From Pseudoalteromonas sp. MMG010 (GTDB lineage Bacteria; Pseudomonadota; Gammaproteobacteria; Enterobacterales; Alteromonadaceae): a stretch of 64,000 nt of DNA. Numbering within the stretch: position 1 is the first letter of the stretch; every line of letters starts with the position of its first letter. The position numbers were made by a program, and so were the translations under genes. Location: the NCBI RefSeq assembly GCF_018100905.1, contig NZ_JAGJEG010000001.1, positions 496,001-560,000 of the forward strand, in the 5' to 3' direction. Below the pieces are notes generated by a model. The model did no database searches and was not told where the DNA came from. It saw only the letters and a program-made list of their open reading frames with translations. This document shows, in pieces, positions 45,998 to 55,972 of the stretch.

Positions 45998-46846
45998 ATG
46001 AAAAATATTTCTACCGACAGCCTACGAACCTTTATCACGGTAGTTGAAGTGGCCGGTTTTGCTAAAGCTGGCGATATACTGGGTTTATCTCAGCCAGCGG
46101 TGAGTTTACAAATTAAGCGTTTAGAAGAACTGCTTGGCTATAAACTTTTTAAAAAACAGGGTCAGCGCCAAGTATTAAACCAATATGGCGAACTCTTGCT
46201 GCCTTTAGCTAAGCAAATGATGCAGTATAACGATTCTATTTTGCAGCAATTCACCACAGAAAGCATAACCGGTAAAGTTCGATTAGGGATCCCTAGCGAG
46301 TTTGCTGCACGTATTCTTCCAGCTATTATTGGCGACTTTGTCGCGTTATATCCCGAGGTATCTTTAGAGGTAAGATCCCGACTTAGTAAGCACTTGCTAT
46401 CGGCATCACGACAAGATCAATTTGATTTAATACTCGCGTTAAATGAGCAGTTAGATTCAGATAAGTTTCCTATTTTTATGCAAGATGAATTGGTTTGGGT
46501 TGGCAATTTAGCTCAAGCTAATAATTCGGTTGTGACATTAGTTACTGCACCCGATGGCTGTATATATCGTCGTCGCGCCACCGATGCGTTAAAAAAAGCC
46601 GGTATAAAATACCGTATTGTCTATTCTAACGCCGATTTAACCGGCCTTATTGCAGCGATTAAAGAAGGTTTAGGCATTACCGTTTTAGCTAAAAGCACAG
46701 TCCCAAGCGAGTTAAACTTTCAAACTCATAGCAAACATTTACCCGCTTTAGGGCGCATTGGTATTAGTTTAATTAAAAACGGTGGCGAGTCGGAGCATGC
46801 CGTCGATAAGCTGGCCGAATTTATCGCGTTACGATTAGGCTATTAA
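45998..46846 (+). CDS. LysR family transcriptional regulator, probable gcv regulator
   Basis: 282 residues. The winged HTH is DSLRTFITVVEVAGFAKAGDILGLSQPAVSLQIKRLEELLGYKLFKKQG; the effector domain starts around GKVRLGIPSEFAARILPAIIGDFVALYPEVSLEV. It is divergent from the gcv operon across a 126-base spacer with a 24-bp palindrome. It is not a close match to GcvA by eye, but its position suggests control of glycine cleavage. A perfect terminator follows. Confidence 0.9.
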   Translation: MKNISTDSLRTFITVVEVAGFAKAGDILGLSQPAVSLQIKRLEELLGYKLFKKQGQRQVLNQYGELLLPLAKQMMQYNDSILQQFTTESITGKVRLGIPSEFAARILPAIIGDFVALYPEVSLEVRSRLSKHLLSASRQDQFDLILALNEQLDSDKFPIFMQDELVWVGNLAQANNSVVTLVTAPDGCIYRRRATDALKKAGIKYRIVYSNADLTGLIAAIKEGLGITVLAKSTVPSELNFQTHSKHLPALGRIGISLIKNGGESEHAVDKLAEFIALRLGY

Positions 46847-46851
46847 TAAAC

Positions 46852-46889
46852 AAAAAAACCGAGATTGATAACTCAATCTCGGTTTTTTT
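46852..46889. terminator. Bidirectional terminator
   Basis: A 17-bp perfect stem (46852-46868 and 46873-46889) has an AAAAAAACC outer part, a 4-base loop, and T runs. It separates the LysR gene from the convergent rlmB. Confidence 0.92.
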
Positions 46890-46903
46890 TAATGCTGTGT
46901 GTT

Positions 46904-47647
46904 TTAGCTATTAGCACCGCGTTGGCGTAATACTTCAAACAAACAAATACCGGTTGCTACCGATACATTTAAACTAGACACCGAGCCTGCCATGGGTATT
47001 TTTACTAATACATCACAGTGTTCGCGGGTTAAACGACGCATACCTTCACCTTCGGCGCCCATTACAATCGCCATTGGCCCCGTTAAGTTAGCATCAAATA
47101 CATGGGTATCTGTTTCGCCAGCAGTACCTACAACCCATACGCCCGCATCTTTTATTTCACGCAGCGTACGCGCTAAGTTTGTCACTTGTATAAGCGGAAC
47201 GGTTTCGGCCGCGCCACATGCTACTTTACGAGCGGTACCATTAAGTTTAGCCGACTTATCTTTTGGTACTATTATGGCATGAACCCCTGCAGCATCGGCG
47301 CTGCGCAAACAGGCACCTAAGTTATGTGGGTCGGTAATACCATCAAGCACTAATAAAAACGGCGTGTCTTCACGCTCAATGATCACATCGAGATCTTTTT
47401 CATTAAACGTAGGCGCTGCTTTTACGTTGGCAATAATGCCTTGGTGCTGTTCGTCTTTGGCTTTGTTATCCAGTGCTTTACGCTGCATAAACTGTACAGA
47501 AATACCAAATTTACGCGCTTCATTAATAATCGGGGTTAAGCGTTTATCATCACGGCCTTTTAGCGCGTAAATCTCTAAAAAACGCTCTGGCTCTTTTGCT
47601 AAAATTGCTTCTATTGAGTGAAAGCCAAATATTAATTCATTACTCAC
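46904..47647 (-). CDS. rlmB: 23S rRNA (guanosine-2'-O-)-methyltransferase RlmB
   Basis: 247 residues, full length. It methylates G2251 of 23S rRNA. The N-terminal RNA-binding part is [32 protein letters not shown]; the SPOUT domain has [49 protein letters not shown] and [22 protein letters not shown]. The start is GTG 47647, overlapping the rnr stop by 4 bases (GTGA), so it is coupled to RNase R, the usual order. Confidence 0.96.
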   Translation of the reverse strand: MSNELIFGFHSIEAILAKEPERFLEIYALKGRDDKRLTPIINEARKFGISVQFMQRKALDNKAKDEQHQGIIANVKAAPTFNEKDLDVIIEREDTPFLLVLDGITDPHNLGACLRSADAAGVHAIIVPKDKSAKLNGTARKVACGAAETVPLIQVTNLARTLREIKDAGVWVVGTAGETDTHVFDANLTGPMAIVMGAEGEGMRRLTREHCDVLVKIPMAGSVSSLNVSVATGICLFEVLRQRGANS

Positions 47648-50109
47648 GTATTGTTTGCTCCTGAGCTATTACGTTTACGGGCATTTTTACCGGGTCTTTT
47701 CGGCTTTTTAGCTGCCTTTTTTTTGGTTTTTTTCTTTGTCGCAGCATCTGCGCTACTGACTGATTTTTTACTGGTTTTGCTTTTACTAGCCGGCTTTTTT
47801 TTCGCTTTTGGCTTTTTATCGCCACTGGCTTTGTCATCAGGAATTTTACCTGCTTTTAATTGCGAGCGAACACTAGCCGGTGCATGGCTTGATTTACCTT
47901 TAGCCCCAGCGCGTCTGCGGGCATAACGATCTTGTGGTGCATCGCCTTGCAGCATTAAATTAATACGTCGCTCATCTAAACTAACCGAAGCAACATTAAC
48001 CGTTACTTTATCGCCTAGGCGGTAAACAGTATTGCTGTGTTCACCAATTAAACAATGTTTAGCGCCATCATGATGGAAGTATTCTTCACCTAAATTAGTA
48101 ACATGGATCAAGCCATCAATTTGTAAGTCGTCTAGGCGTATAAATAAACCAAAGTTAGTGACCGATGAAATAACCCCACTAAACTGATCGCCAACGTGAT
48201 CTTGCATAAACTCACATTTAAGCCAATCGGCCACTTCACGAGTTGCATCATCAGCACGGCGCTCTGTGGTAGAACATTGCTCGCCTAATTGGTCTACTTC
48301 GTCGTCGGTATAAGCATACTCGCCCGACGTTTGTTGCCCTTGTGCTTTTATAACGGCTTTAATTGCACGATGCACCACTAAATCTGGGTAACGGCGAATA
48401 GGCGAAGTAAAGTGTGCATAAGCAGGCAACGCCAAACCAAAGTGACCGATATTATCGGGCTGATAAACCGCTTGTTTCATCGAGCGTAATAACATGGTTT
48501 GAATAAGCTCGGCCTCAGGGCGATCGCCTAAACGGGCCAGTACTTGGGTAATTTCTTTTGGTGTTGGTTCGTCACTTAATGTACTTTGAATCCCAAGCTC
48601 AGCTAAAAATTGAGTAAAATTGCCTAGCTTTTCTTGATCGGGTTCATCGTGCACACGGTACAGTGCGCTCGCTTCGTGTTTTTCTAATAGTTTAGCCGCC
48701 GATACATTGGCTAAAATCATACATTCTTCAATTAGTTTATGTGCATCGTTACGAATAACCGGCACAATCGACTCTATTTTACGATGCGCATTAAATACAA
48801 AACGTGTTTCGAGCGTTTCAAACTCAATCGCTCCACGGATTTGACGCGCAGATTTAAGTGCCATATACATTTGCTGTAAGTCAGTTAAATGCGGAACAAC
48901 GGCGGTGTATTCTTCGCGTAGTTTTTCATCACCTTGTAAAATGGCATTTACTTTGGTGTAAGTTAAACGCGCGTGCGAGTTCATTAATGCTTCGTAAAAT
49001 TTATAACCCGATAGCTTACCGGCTGCAGAAATGGTCATTTCGGCCACCATACATAAGCGATCTACTTTTGGGTTTAATGAACATAGCCCGTTAGATAGCA
49101 CTTTAGGTAACATAGGAATTACCTGCTCAGGAAAGTACACTGAGTTACCACGCGCAATCGCTTCTTTGTTTAACGGGGTGTTCATGCCAACGTAATGCGA
49201 TACATCGGCAATGGCCACCCATAAGCGCCAACCACCTGACTTTTTACGTTCACAATATACCGCATCGTCAAAATCGCGAGCGTCTTCGCCATCGATAGTT
49301 ACAAGTGGTAAGTGGCGTAAATCTACACGGCCTTGTTTGGCTTCCTCGTCAACAAATTCGCCTAAATGAGCTACTTGTTGTTCTACTTCTTCAGGCCATA
49401 CGTGCGGGATATCGTGATTACGCAATGCGACTTCTATTTCCATGCCCGGCGCTAAATGCTCGCCCAACACTTCGGTAATTTTACCTACCGCATTCATGTT
49501 TCGGCTTGGATTTTGGGTAATTTTAACTTGCACCATTTGATTATGACGCGCGCCGTTTTCGTTACCCGGTAATATTATAATATCTTGTGTAATACGTGGG
49601 TCTTCGGCGACCACAACCGATACGCCATGCTCAACAAAGTAGCGACCAACAATAGGCGCGCGTTCGTTAGTAAGCACTTTAATAATACGCGCATCGCATT
49701 TTGAGCCAGAACCACGCTTAGTACCTTTAGCAAGCACAATGTCGCCATGTAGCACCATGTTCATTTGGTGCTTAGCAATAAACCAATCTTTGCTTTCGCC
49801 TTCAACTTCTAAAAAGCCAAAACCATCTCTGTGACCAATCACTTTACCTTTCGTTAATCCTGCTTCGTCAATTAAGGCGTAACATTTAAACTTGTTAAAA
49901 TAAAGTTGGCCATCGCGTTCCATTGCACGTAATCGACGCTTAAAAGCAATTTGACGTTCTGTATCGTCAACCGCTAATTCGTCACATAACTGTGTGAAGT
50001 TTGCTGGTTTAGAACGCTCTTTAATATGAGTAAGTATAAACTCACGGCTAGGGACAGGGTTTTCGTACTTTTCTTGTTCTCGGCTGAGATTTGGATCTTG
50101 GTTTGACAT
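47644..50109 (-). CDS. rnr: Ribonuclease R
   Basis: 821 residues. It is a 3'-5' exoribonuclease that degrades structured RNA. The order is a winged-helix N-terminus ([25 protein letters not shown]), cold-shock domains, the RNB catalytic domain ([19 protein letters not shown] with the Asp cluster; later [19 protein letters not shown]), S1 domain ([31 protein letters not shown]), and a basic Lys/Ala/Ser tail of about 90 residues typical of RNase R. It is the first gene of the pair with rlmB. Confidence 0.96.
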   Translation of the reverse strand: MSNQDPNLSREQEKYENPVPSREFILTHIKERSKPANFTQLCDELAVDDTERQIAFKRRLRAMERDGQLYFNKFKCYALIDEAGLTKGKVIGHRDGFGFLEVEGESKDWFIAKHQMNMVLHGDIVLAKGTKRGSGSKCDARIIKVLTNERAPIVGRYFVEHGVSVVVAEDPRITQDIIILPGNENGARHNQMVQVKITQNPSRNMNAVGKITEVLGEHLAPGMEIEVALRNHDIPHVWPEEVEQQVAHLGEFVDEEAKQGRVDLRHLPLVTIDGEDARDFDDAVYCERKKSGGWRLWVAIADVSHYVGMNTPLNKEAIARGNSVYFPEQVIPMLPKVLSNGLCSLNPKVDRLCMVAEMTISAAGKLSGYKFYEALMNSHARLTYTKVNAILQGDEKLREEYTAVVPHLTDLQQMYMALKSARQIRGAIEFETLETRFVFNAHRKIESIVPVIRNDAHKLIEECMILANVSAAKLLEKHEASALYRVHDEPDQEKLGNFTQFLAELGIQSTLSDEPTPKEITQVLARLGDRPEAELIQTMLLRSMKQAVYQPDNIGHFGLALPAYAHFTSPIRRYPDLVVHRAIKAVIKAQGQQTSGEYAYTDDEVDQLGEQCSTTERRADDATREVADWLKCEFMQDHVGDQFSGVISSVTNFGLFIRLDDLQIDGLIHVTNLGEEYFHHDGAKHCLIGEHSNTVYRLGDKVTVNVASVSLDERRINLMLQGDAPQDRYARRRAGAKGKSSHAPASVRSQLKAGKIPDDKASGDKKPKAKKKPASKSKTSKKSVSSADAATKKKTKKKAAKKPKRPGKNARKRNSSGANNT

Positions 50110-50243
50110 TCACTATCTTGTTAGTTGGTTATGTAGGTATTTTAACCCATATATGCATAATGAAACAGGCAAAAGCGATTAAACTTTTAATAAACTGTAT
50201 TTAACCGTATTTAAATCACTAAAATACGGCTATATAAAAAATA

Positions 50244-50858
50244 TTACAGCCACCCTTTTTGTTTTGCAATACGTGCTGCATCAACCCTATTAGTGGCATT
50301 TAATTTAGCAATGGCGTCACTTAAATAATTACGTACAGTGCCTTCACTTAAAAATAGCTGCTTTGCTATATCACTGGTTTTTAAGCCGTCGCTGGCAAGT
50401 TTAAGTGCTTTTCGCTCTTTATTTGTTAAAGGGTCTGCATCGTCAAGGGCATTAATGGCTAGCTCGGGGTCAATAACTTTCTGCCCTTGCATTACTTTTT
50501 TAAGCGCATTAATAAGCTCATCACTAGGGGCTTCTTTTAATATAAAACCTTTTACTTGTGCATTTAACGAACGCCTAATATAACCCGCTCGAGAAAAAGT
50601 GGTCATAATAACCATTTTTATAGCGGGGTATTTTTTTGCAATAAGTTCGCTTAGCTCTATACCGTTCATATTGGGCATTTCGATATCGGTTAAAATAATA
50701 TCGGGTAATGCATCTTCAGCCATATCGTTTATTGCTTTAAATGCATCTTGGCCATTACTGGCTTGGCCTATAACGTCAATATTAAAGTCTAAACTGAGTA
50801 ACGCCGATACCGCATCGCGAACTAGCGCTTGATCTTCAACTAAAAATATTTTGATCAT
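50244..50858 (-). CDS. Response regulator, NarL/DesR type
   Basis: 204 residues from ATG 50858, which has AAAGGA upstream and overlaps the kinase stop by 4 bases; the longer upstream frame lies inside the kinase gene. The receiver domain has the phosphoacceptor Asp58 (DIILTDIEMPNMNG), with the acidic pair EDQ near the N-terminus and the K of FILKEAPS. The LuxR-type HTH is LTNKERKALKLASDGLKTSDIAKQLFLSEGTVRNYLSDAIAKLNATNR. It pairs with the HisKA_3 kinase; DesR of Bacillus is the best-known relative. No dedicated downstream gene is in the operon, so the target is elsewhere or is its own operon. Confidence 0.92.
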   Translation of the reverse strand: MIKIFLVEDQALVRDAVSALLSLDFNIDVIGQASNGQDAFKAINDMAEDALPDIILTDIEMPNMNGIELSELIAKKYPAIKMVIMTTFSRAGYIRRSLNAQVKGFILKEAPSDELINALKKVMQGQKVIDPELAINALDDADPLTNKERKALKLASDGLKTSDIAKQLFLSEGTVRNYLSDAIAKLNATNRVDAARIAKQKGWL

Positions 50859-51958
50859 GATAAATCCTTTGTCGTTATTGGCAGTATCACCTGTAACGTA
50901 AATTGTTCGCCACATGTAAAAATAGCACTTCCATTAAGTTGCTCTGCCCGCTCTTTAATGCCATTTAAACCGTTGCCTTTATTTAACGAGCTACATGGTG
51001 CGTTATCTATTACGGTTATATTTAACTGCTGCATGGTTTGTATGATATTTATTTCACAATTTTTAGTGCTGCTATGGCGTAATAAATTAGTCACCGCTTC
51101 TTTAATGATAAGCCCGGCGATGCCCTCTACTTTTGCCGGTAAAGTGGCTAACTCTACATTAAAATCAACATTAAACGCTTGCTCTAGCAATCGCTGTTTA
51201 AGCTGTGCAATTTGGCTTACTAAATTAAGCTGCTTTAAATCACTGACTGCATTTCTTACATCACTTAATAACTGCCGTGCCAGTTCGGCCACTTGTGCAA
51301 TTTCGTTATTGGCTTGCTGATACCGCTCACCTTGATTTAATTTATTAGCCAACTCTGCTTTTAACGCTATAGATGAAAGCGAATGCCCTAAAATATCATG
51401 AAGGTCTCGGGCTATGCGCTCACGCTCAGCTATCGCGGCAAGCTGCTCTAATTGGCTGGCACTTTCTTGCTCTCGCTTTTTATGAATATCTTCTCTTTTT
51501 GCGGCAATGCCATAGCTAAATAATGCGGCACATAATATTAAGGCTACACTTAAAAAGTATTGGATCTTTCCTATATCTCCTATGTACGTGCTTAATAAAA
51601 CGGTAACAACAATGGCAATTGCGGCATAAATTCTTTGCTGATAGTTATAAGAATAACCGGCGATATACGCAACAAAGCCAAATAAGGTAGGCGTACCACT
51701 GGTGTAAAAGGTGGCGCTAAAACATATAAGTAACAACGCAACAAATAGTTTTGTCACGCCTGCACTATGACAATTTATTGCTTTTAAATACAAAAGAATA
51801 AACGCAATATAAAAAGCTAATGAGATAATAATTTGCTTAGTAGTAAAGCTATCAACATTAATTATTAACGGCAGTAAATAAAAGCCGGTAAAAATTAAAT
51901 GTCCATATTTCCAAAACCCTTTATCGCCTTGCTGAGAAAAACGGCTATTTGTACTCAT
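50855..51958 (-). CDS. Sensor histidine kinase, DesK type (HisKA_3)
   Basis: 367 residues. There are five to six transmembrane segments in the first 150 residues, then a short linker coiled coil and the HisKA_3 dimerisation domain with His187 in RERIARDLHDILGHSLSSIALKAELA. The ATPase domain ends the protein (IIKEAVTNLLRHSSTKNCEINI, NGLNGIKERAEQLNG). DesK senses membrane state in Bacillus; the ligand here is not known. Translation is coupled on both sides: its ATG overlaps the stop of a 54-residue ORF, and its stop overlaps the regulator's ATG. Confidence 0.92.
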   Translation of the reverse strand: MSTNSRFSQQGDKGFWKYGHLIFTGFYLLPLIINVDSFTTKQIIISLAFYIAFILLYLKAINCHSAGVTKLFVALLLICFSATFYTSGTPTLFGFVAYIAGYSYNYQQRIYAAIAIVVTVLLSTYIGDIGKIQYFLSVALILCAALFSYGIAAKREDIHKKREQESASQLEQLAAIAERERIARDLHDILGHSLSSIALKAELANKLNQGERYQQANNEIAQVAELARQLLSDVRNAVSDLKQLNLVSQIAQLKQRLLEQAFNVDFNVELATLPAKVEGIAGLIIKEAVTNLLRHSSTKNCEINIIQTMQQLNITVIDNAPCSSLNKGNGLNGIKERAEQLNGSAIFTCGEQFTLQVILPITTKDLS

Positions 51959-52119
51959 GCTAATACCTCTAAGTTATTATTTTTATTTATAGCTATGATT
52001 TTATTAATAAATAACATAAAAAAACCTATGAGTATAAAGTAATCATTTATAAATAGGTTTTGACTTAATCTGGTTGCTAACTCGCTAATATATAAACTCG
52101 TGAAAATTAATACGTTCAT
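51955..52119 (-). CDS. 54-residue membrane protein coupled to the DesK-like kinase
   Basis: A short frame reading MNVLIFTSLYISELATRLSQ..., 54 residues. A strong ribosome site GAGGAG lies seven bases before the ATG. The stop TGA overlaps the kinase ATG in ATGA, so the three genes are coupled by 4-base overlaps. One hydrophobic segment (DYFILIGFFMLFINKIIAI, residues 26-44) suggests a single-pass inner-membrane peptide; the tail NKNNNLEVLA is polar. No family recognised. It is a candidate accessory or regulatory peptide for the kinase. Its small size would escape annotation by length-limited gene callers. Confidence 0.7.
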   Translation of the reverse strand: MNVLIFTSLYISELATRLSQNLFINDYFILIGFFMLFINKIIAINKNNNLEVLA

Positions 52120-52176
52120 CGTTATCTCCTCGTTAATAGCTTAACTATGCCAAATCCTCAGGATATAAAGAGTGTA

Positions 52177-52207
52177 AAATGTCACTAACTTTGCTGACAT
52201 TTGTCAT
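52177..52207. promoter_or_regulatory. Repeated TGTCA/TGACA half-sites upstream of the two-component operon
   Basis: AAATGTCA at 52178-52185 and TGACATTT at 52195-52202 form an inverted repeat, and TGACATTTGTCA at 52195-52206 is a second dyad that reuses the middle site. It lies between the divergent kinase operon and the EamA gene, about 60-85 bases from each start. It is a candidate binding site for the response regulator. Confidence 0.45.
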
Positions 52208-52281
52208 ATGCCACTAAAACTTTCAACTTTGCGTCATAAAAGAAGTGTTAATATATAAAAAATTAATTTTTAGAGTATGAA

Positions 52282-53169
52282 ATGCAAGCTAAACAACACA
52301 GCTTAATATATTTACATATTGCAGTATTACTTTTTGGCGGTACGGCATTATTTGCCAAGTTAATTGGTTTAAGTGCAATTGATATAACGGTGTATCGATG
52401 TGCCATTGCTGGTATGGCTCTTTTTCTTTTTTTAAAACTACAAAAAACGGCAATTAAATTAAATAATACCAAAGATTACTTTATTGCATTAATACTCGGT
52501 ATCGCCGTTGGACTACATTGGGTGACTTATTTTGCAGGCATGCAAATGGCTGGTGTTACCATTGGTATACTTGCGCTGTTTTGTTTTCCAGTGATTACGG
52601 TACTTGTTGAGCCATTTTTTCATAACAGTAAACCTAAACTTAAAGATATTATTACCGCTGCGGTGGTTGTTTTTGGTATTTACTTAATTATGCCCAGTAC
52701 CAGTTTAACCAACAGTACAACGCAAGGTATTGTATTTGGTATTATTTCGGCTTTGTTTTATGCGTTAAGAAACATAGCCCACAAGCGCTACTTTAGCCAA
52801 TACAGTGGCCCTCAAACGATGCTTTACCAAACCTTGGTAGCTTTTATAATGTTATGTGCATTTATTGAAGTGCCCATATATGAGGTTGCTAATGATGATT
52901 TGTTGTTAATTGTAATCGCCGGAATAGTATTTACAGCCACCCCACATTCATTATTTGCCGCCAGTTTAAAACATTTATCGGCAGCAACAGCGGGGTTAAT
53001 ATCGTGCTTACAACCGCTGTACGGCATTTTATTTGCTATTGTAATTCTTCACGAAAAACCCAATATAATGACCTTAATTGGCGGTGCTTTAATTGTCAGT
53101 GCTGCGTTTTACGAAACATGGTCGATTACACGGCGTAAACGTGTACGCCCTGCTATAAGTGAGAATTAA
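52282..53169 (+). CDS. EamA family (DMT) transporter
   Basis: 295 residues with about ten transmembrane segments in two EamA repeats. It opens HSLIYLHIAVLLFGGTALFAKLIGLSAIDITVYRCAIAGMALF, and the second repeat has GIISALFYALRNIAHKRYFSQYSGPQTMLYQTLVAFI and LSAATAGLISCLQPLYGILFAIVILHEKPN. DMT proteins of this type export metabolites or amino acids; the substrate is unknown. The stop overlaps the start of the GDPD gene by one base (TAATG), so the pair is coupled. Confidence 0.88.
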   Translation: MQAKQHSLIYLHIAVLLFGGTALFAKLIGLSAIDITVYRCAIAGMALFLFLKLQKTAIKLNNTKDYFIALILGIAVGLHWVTYFAGMQMAGVTIGILALFCFPVITVLVEPFFHNSKPKLKDIITAAVVVFGIYLIMPSTSLTNSTTQGIVFGIISALFYALRNIAHKRYFSQYSGPQTMLYQTLVAFIMLCAFIEVPIYEVANDDLLLIVIAGIVFTATPHSLFAASLKHLSAATAGLISCLQPLYGILFAIVILHEKPNIMTLIGGALIVSAAFYETWSITRRKRVRPAISEN

Positions 53170-53885
53170 TGAAAGTATTTGCTCATAGAGGTGATAGTGC
53201 CCATTTTGCCGAAAACACGCAAAGTGCGATTCAATCTGCATTAGAGATGGCTATAGATGGGGTTGAAGTAGATGTGCAAAGTGCCAAAGACGACTTTGTC
53301 ATTATTCACGACTCGAGCCTAGACAGAACCACCAATGGGTGTGGCAATGTGCGTGATTACACGCTGCACGAGCTTGCTTTACTCGATGCCGGTAACGGGC
53401 AAAAAATCCCCTCATTGCAGCAATTACTAAATTGGAACAGTAATAAATCGTTACTTAATTTAGAGCTAAAACACACCTTTGATCTTAAATACTTAGCGTT
53501 ATTATTAGAGAGTAATATTGCCAAAGGGATAATTAATCCTGAAAACATATTACTCTCGTCGTTTAATCACCACCAGCTAGCATGGATGAAAAACCGCCTA
53601 CCTTGGCTAAAAATAGGTGCTTTAACGTCGTGTATTCCTCTTAGTTATGCTCAATTTGCTCAAGATTTAAATGCCTACAGTGTTCATGTAGATAAAAGCT
53701 TTGTTAATAAAGCTTTTTGTGATGACGCAAAACAACGCGGACTAAAGATTTACGCCTACACTGTTGATAAAAAAATAGACATAGAGCGCATGCTTAGCTT
53801 GGGCATTGATGGTATTTTTGCCAACGACCCTCTTAATGCAAAATCGATTATTACGGCATTAAACTCAAATAAGTCTCTAAATTAG
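53169..53885 (+). CDS. Glycerophosphodiester phosphodiesterase, cytoplasmic type
   Basis: 238 residues, UgpQ-like size with no signal peptide. Motifs: FAHRGDSAHFAENTQSA at the N-terminus (catalytic His), GVEVDVQSAKDDFVIIHDSSLDRTTNG (Glu-x-Asp metal site and second His), LNLELK, and IYAYTVDKKIDIERMLSLGIDGIFANDP. It hydrolyses glycerophosphodiesters to glycerol-3-phosphate. It is coupled by one base to an EamA transporter, suggesting a linked transport and catabolic role. Confidence 0.9.
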   Translation: MKVFAHRGDSAHFAENTQSAIQSALEMAIDGVEVDVQSAKDDFVIIHDSSLDRTTNGCGNVRDYTLHELALLDAGNGQKIPSLQQLLNWNSNKSLLNLELKHTFDLKYLALLLESNIAKGIINPENILLSSFNHHQLAWMKNRLPWLKIGALTSCIPLSYAQFAQDLNAYSVHVDKSFVNKAFCDDAKQRGLKIYAYTVDKKIDIERMLSLGIDGIFANDPLNAKSIITALNSNKSLN

Positions 53886-53942
53886 CAGCAAAAAGTAGAA
53901 ACGAGTCTAGAATATAAGGAGTTTTAATAAAAGGTACACTTA

Positions 53943-54719
53943 ATGCGCTCTATTTTACTCTTACTTTTATTGTGTTGCAGTACCAACGTACTTGCAAATG
54001 TTGATAACTCAGAACCAAAGCGTTGGTTTAACACCCTTCAATATAGCAAAATAACCCCCGACAGTATTAATGCGTATCAGGCTACATCGAGCTATTTTTT
54101 TGCTGATCAACAACACAGTGGTGTATGGGATGATTATGGCTACTTAGATACCGACAGCAATGTATCCATAAGTTACCAAAATATCGATAGTGAGTCAGTG
54201 ACAGGGTTTTATGGCGAGGGGTTTATTAATAATTGGTTTGTACTTGCAGAGGTCTCTGATACTGATAATTTTAACAACAACACCCTTGGTTTTGGCTATG
54301 TTTATAACGATAACTTAAAAGCTGCGGTACGCCTTGAAAGCGTAGAAAACGATAATAATACACTGTGGTTTTCTAGTTATTATAACACCCAAATAAACGA
54401 CACCGATTACTTCGGGGCTGGCTTTGAAATTGACGAACACGTAGATAATTGGCAAGTGTCTAGCCGTTATTTTTCCCACTTAGGCAATAGCCGTTACTTC
54501 ACCTTAGACACTGCCTATGAAAATGGCGAAGACAATGTATTTTCGGCACTGGCAAACTACTACTTTAATACACAATTTGCCTTAGGTGCCGGTATACAAG
54601 ACTCGCACTTACAATTAGAGGCAAAGTACTTTATTAACAGCCGCTTCTTTTTTACTGCTAACTTTACCGATTATGACGAAGGCGATGAAACGAGTATTCA
54701 ATTTTCGGCATTTTTCTAG
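53943..54719 (+). CDS. Putative outer membrane beta-barrel (porin-like) protein
   Basis: 258 residues with a signal peptide ending at VLA-NV. The mature part is rich in amphipathic strands with Tyr, Phe, Asp and Asn (VSISYQNIDSESVTGFYGEGF, LGFGYVYNDNLKAAVRLE, FGAGFEIDEH) and ends in ETSIQFSAFF, a barrel-type Phe end. It is acidic, as marine porins are. No family named with confidence. Probably cotranscribed with the EamA/GDPD pair or separate (58 bases between). Confidence 0.7.
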   Translation: MRSILLLLLLCCSTNVLANVDNSEPKRWFNTLQYSKITPDSINAYQATSSYFFADQQHSGVWDDYGYLDTDSNVSISYQNIDSESVTGFYGEGFINNWFVLAEVSDTDNFNNNTLGFGYVYNDNLKAAVRLESVENDNNTLWFSSYYNTQINDTDYFGAGFEIDEHVDNWQVSSRYFSHLGNSRYFTLDTAYENGEDNVFSALANYYFNTQFALGAGIQDSHLQLEAKYFINSRFFFTANFTDYDEGDETSIQFSAFF

Positions 54720-54726
54720 CATCACT

Positions 54727-54752
54727 AAAAACCCCGTTTAGCCGGGGTTTTT
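54727..54752. terminator. Bidirectional terminator
   Basis: AAAAACCCCG (54727-54736) pairs with CGGGGTTTTT (54743-54752) around a 6-base loop. It ends the porin-like gene and the convergent anti-sigma gene. Confidence 0.88.
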
Positions 54753-55371
54753 ACCACTGAGCTTGTGGTATTAACGCATAATAACGCTTCGTTAAATATG
54801 CGTTTAATGCAGGTTGTTCTATTTGTAGCTTTTTAATTTGTTTAATTGCCTCTGCCTGTTTATTTTGCGCAATTAACTCATCTATTAGTGTCAGTTTTTG
54901 TTTAATTGAGTCGGTGATCTCCGGCTCTTTATCGCCGTGATTTAGCGCTGTGGAAGTAGCTAATGCATGATCTTCAAACTGCAGCCTTTTACTTTGCTGC
55001 GCTTTTTTATTTTGCATAGCAGCATGCGCCTTCACGTCTTTAGCATTTGGTGCAACGTGTATTGCTTCTATAGCCTCATGTTGCATTATTTCACTATCTT
55101 TCGGTACGCTTAAATCTGAGGGAACTTGATTATATTGCTCGGTATTTTGCACATATAACACAGCAACCAATACCAATGATGCCGCAGTAGAGAGCTGAGC
55201 ATACCAGGTTTGATAAAAACGGCGTTTTTTTATGGTAGTAATATTATTTACATGAGCGGCTGCATTAGCTGTATTGAGTATATGTTCGTTAAGTTTGGCG
55301 CTAGGTTGCTCGGTGGCACCTTGCTGATACAACGAAACTATATCTTGGTCGGAAAATTTATTACTCATCAT
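54751..55371 (-). CDS. Putative anti-sigma factor (membrane)
   Basis: 206 residues. The N-terminal part (about 1-50, KFSDQDIVSLYQQGATEQPSAKLNEHILNTA) is cytoplasmic. One transmembrane segment (about 58-75, LSTAASLVLVAVLYV) precedes a periplasmic, charged C-terminus with helices (LIDELIAQNKQAEAIKQIKKLQIEQ). It overlaps the sigma gene by 11 bases and starts after AGGAGGG, so the two are coupled. No zinc motif is seen. It is inferred to be the anti-sigma factor of the sigma gene at 55361 from position and architecture. Confidence 0.65.
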   Translation of the reverse strand: MMSNKFSDQDIVSLYQQGATEQPSAKLNEHILNTANAAAHVNNITTIKKRRFYQTWYAQLSTAASLVLVAVLYVQNTEQYNQVPSDLSVPKDSEIMQHEAIEAIHVAPNAKDVKAHAAMQNKKAQQSKRLQFEDHALATSTALNHGDKEPEITDSIKQKLTLIDELIAQNKQAEAIKQIKKLQIEQPALNAYLTKRYYALIPQAQW

Positions 55372-55942
55372 TCCCTCCTATTTTGCTACTTAAACAATGC
55401 TTTAATTTACTTAGTGCATAACGAATACGGCTTTTTATTCCTTCATTTGGCTCGCTAAGCAAGTGCCCTATTTCGCTTAACGTTAAGCTGGCTTCGTGTT
55501 TAAGTAAAAACGCTTCTTTTTGATCTCGCGGCAGTTGCTCTAGGCACTGTTTTAGCTGCTGCACTTTATGTTGTTGATGCAATACATCATCGGGGGTCAG
55601 TAAATCTTGCTCAGCGGTATCATCGTGATCTATTAATTGCGCTGACGAACTTTGCATAACTTTGTTTTCGGTGCTTTGACGACGGTAATAATCAACTAAT
55701 TCGTTATGGGCAATGTGGTACAAGTAAGTGCTAAATTTACTACTTACTTTATAGCGATGACGCGCATTTATAAGCTTAACCCACACTTGCTGAAATAATT
55801 CTTCAGCAAGAGCAACAGACGCACATTGACGCGTAAAATAACGGTATAAACTGTTTTTATGGCGCATATACAACACATTAAATGCATTCATATCGCCTTG
55901 TATATAATGCTGCATAAGTATTTCATCCGCTAAATTATTCAT
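55361..55942 (-). CDS. ECF sigma factor (RpoE-like)
   Basis: 193 residues. Region 2: MQHYIQGDMNAFNVLYMRHKNSLYRYFTRQCASVALAEELFQQVWVKLINARHRYKVSSKFSTYLYHIAHNELVDYYRR. Region 4: CLEQLPRDQKEAFLLKHEASLTLSEIGHLLSEPNEGIKSRIRYALSKLKHCL. An acidic linker of about 35 residues separates them. It lies between the vWA lipoprotein gene (30 bases upstream) and the anti-sigma gene (overlapping), one operon. Confidence 0.9.
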   Translation of the reverse strand: MNNLADEILMQHYIQGDMNAFNVLYMRHKNSLYRYFTRQCASVALAEELFQQVWVKLINARHRYKVSSKFSTYLYHIAHNELVDYYRRQSTENKVMQSSSAQLIDHDDTAEQDLLTPDDVLHQQHKVQQLKQCLEQLPRDQKEAFLLKHEASLTLSEIGHLLSEPNEGIKSRIRYALSKLKHCLSSKIGGNDE

Positions 55943-55972
55943 AACGCGTCTGTTAACTCCTTTTAGTCATCG

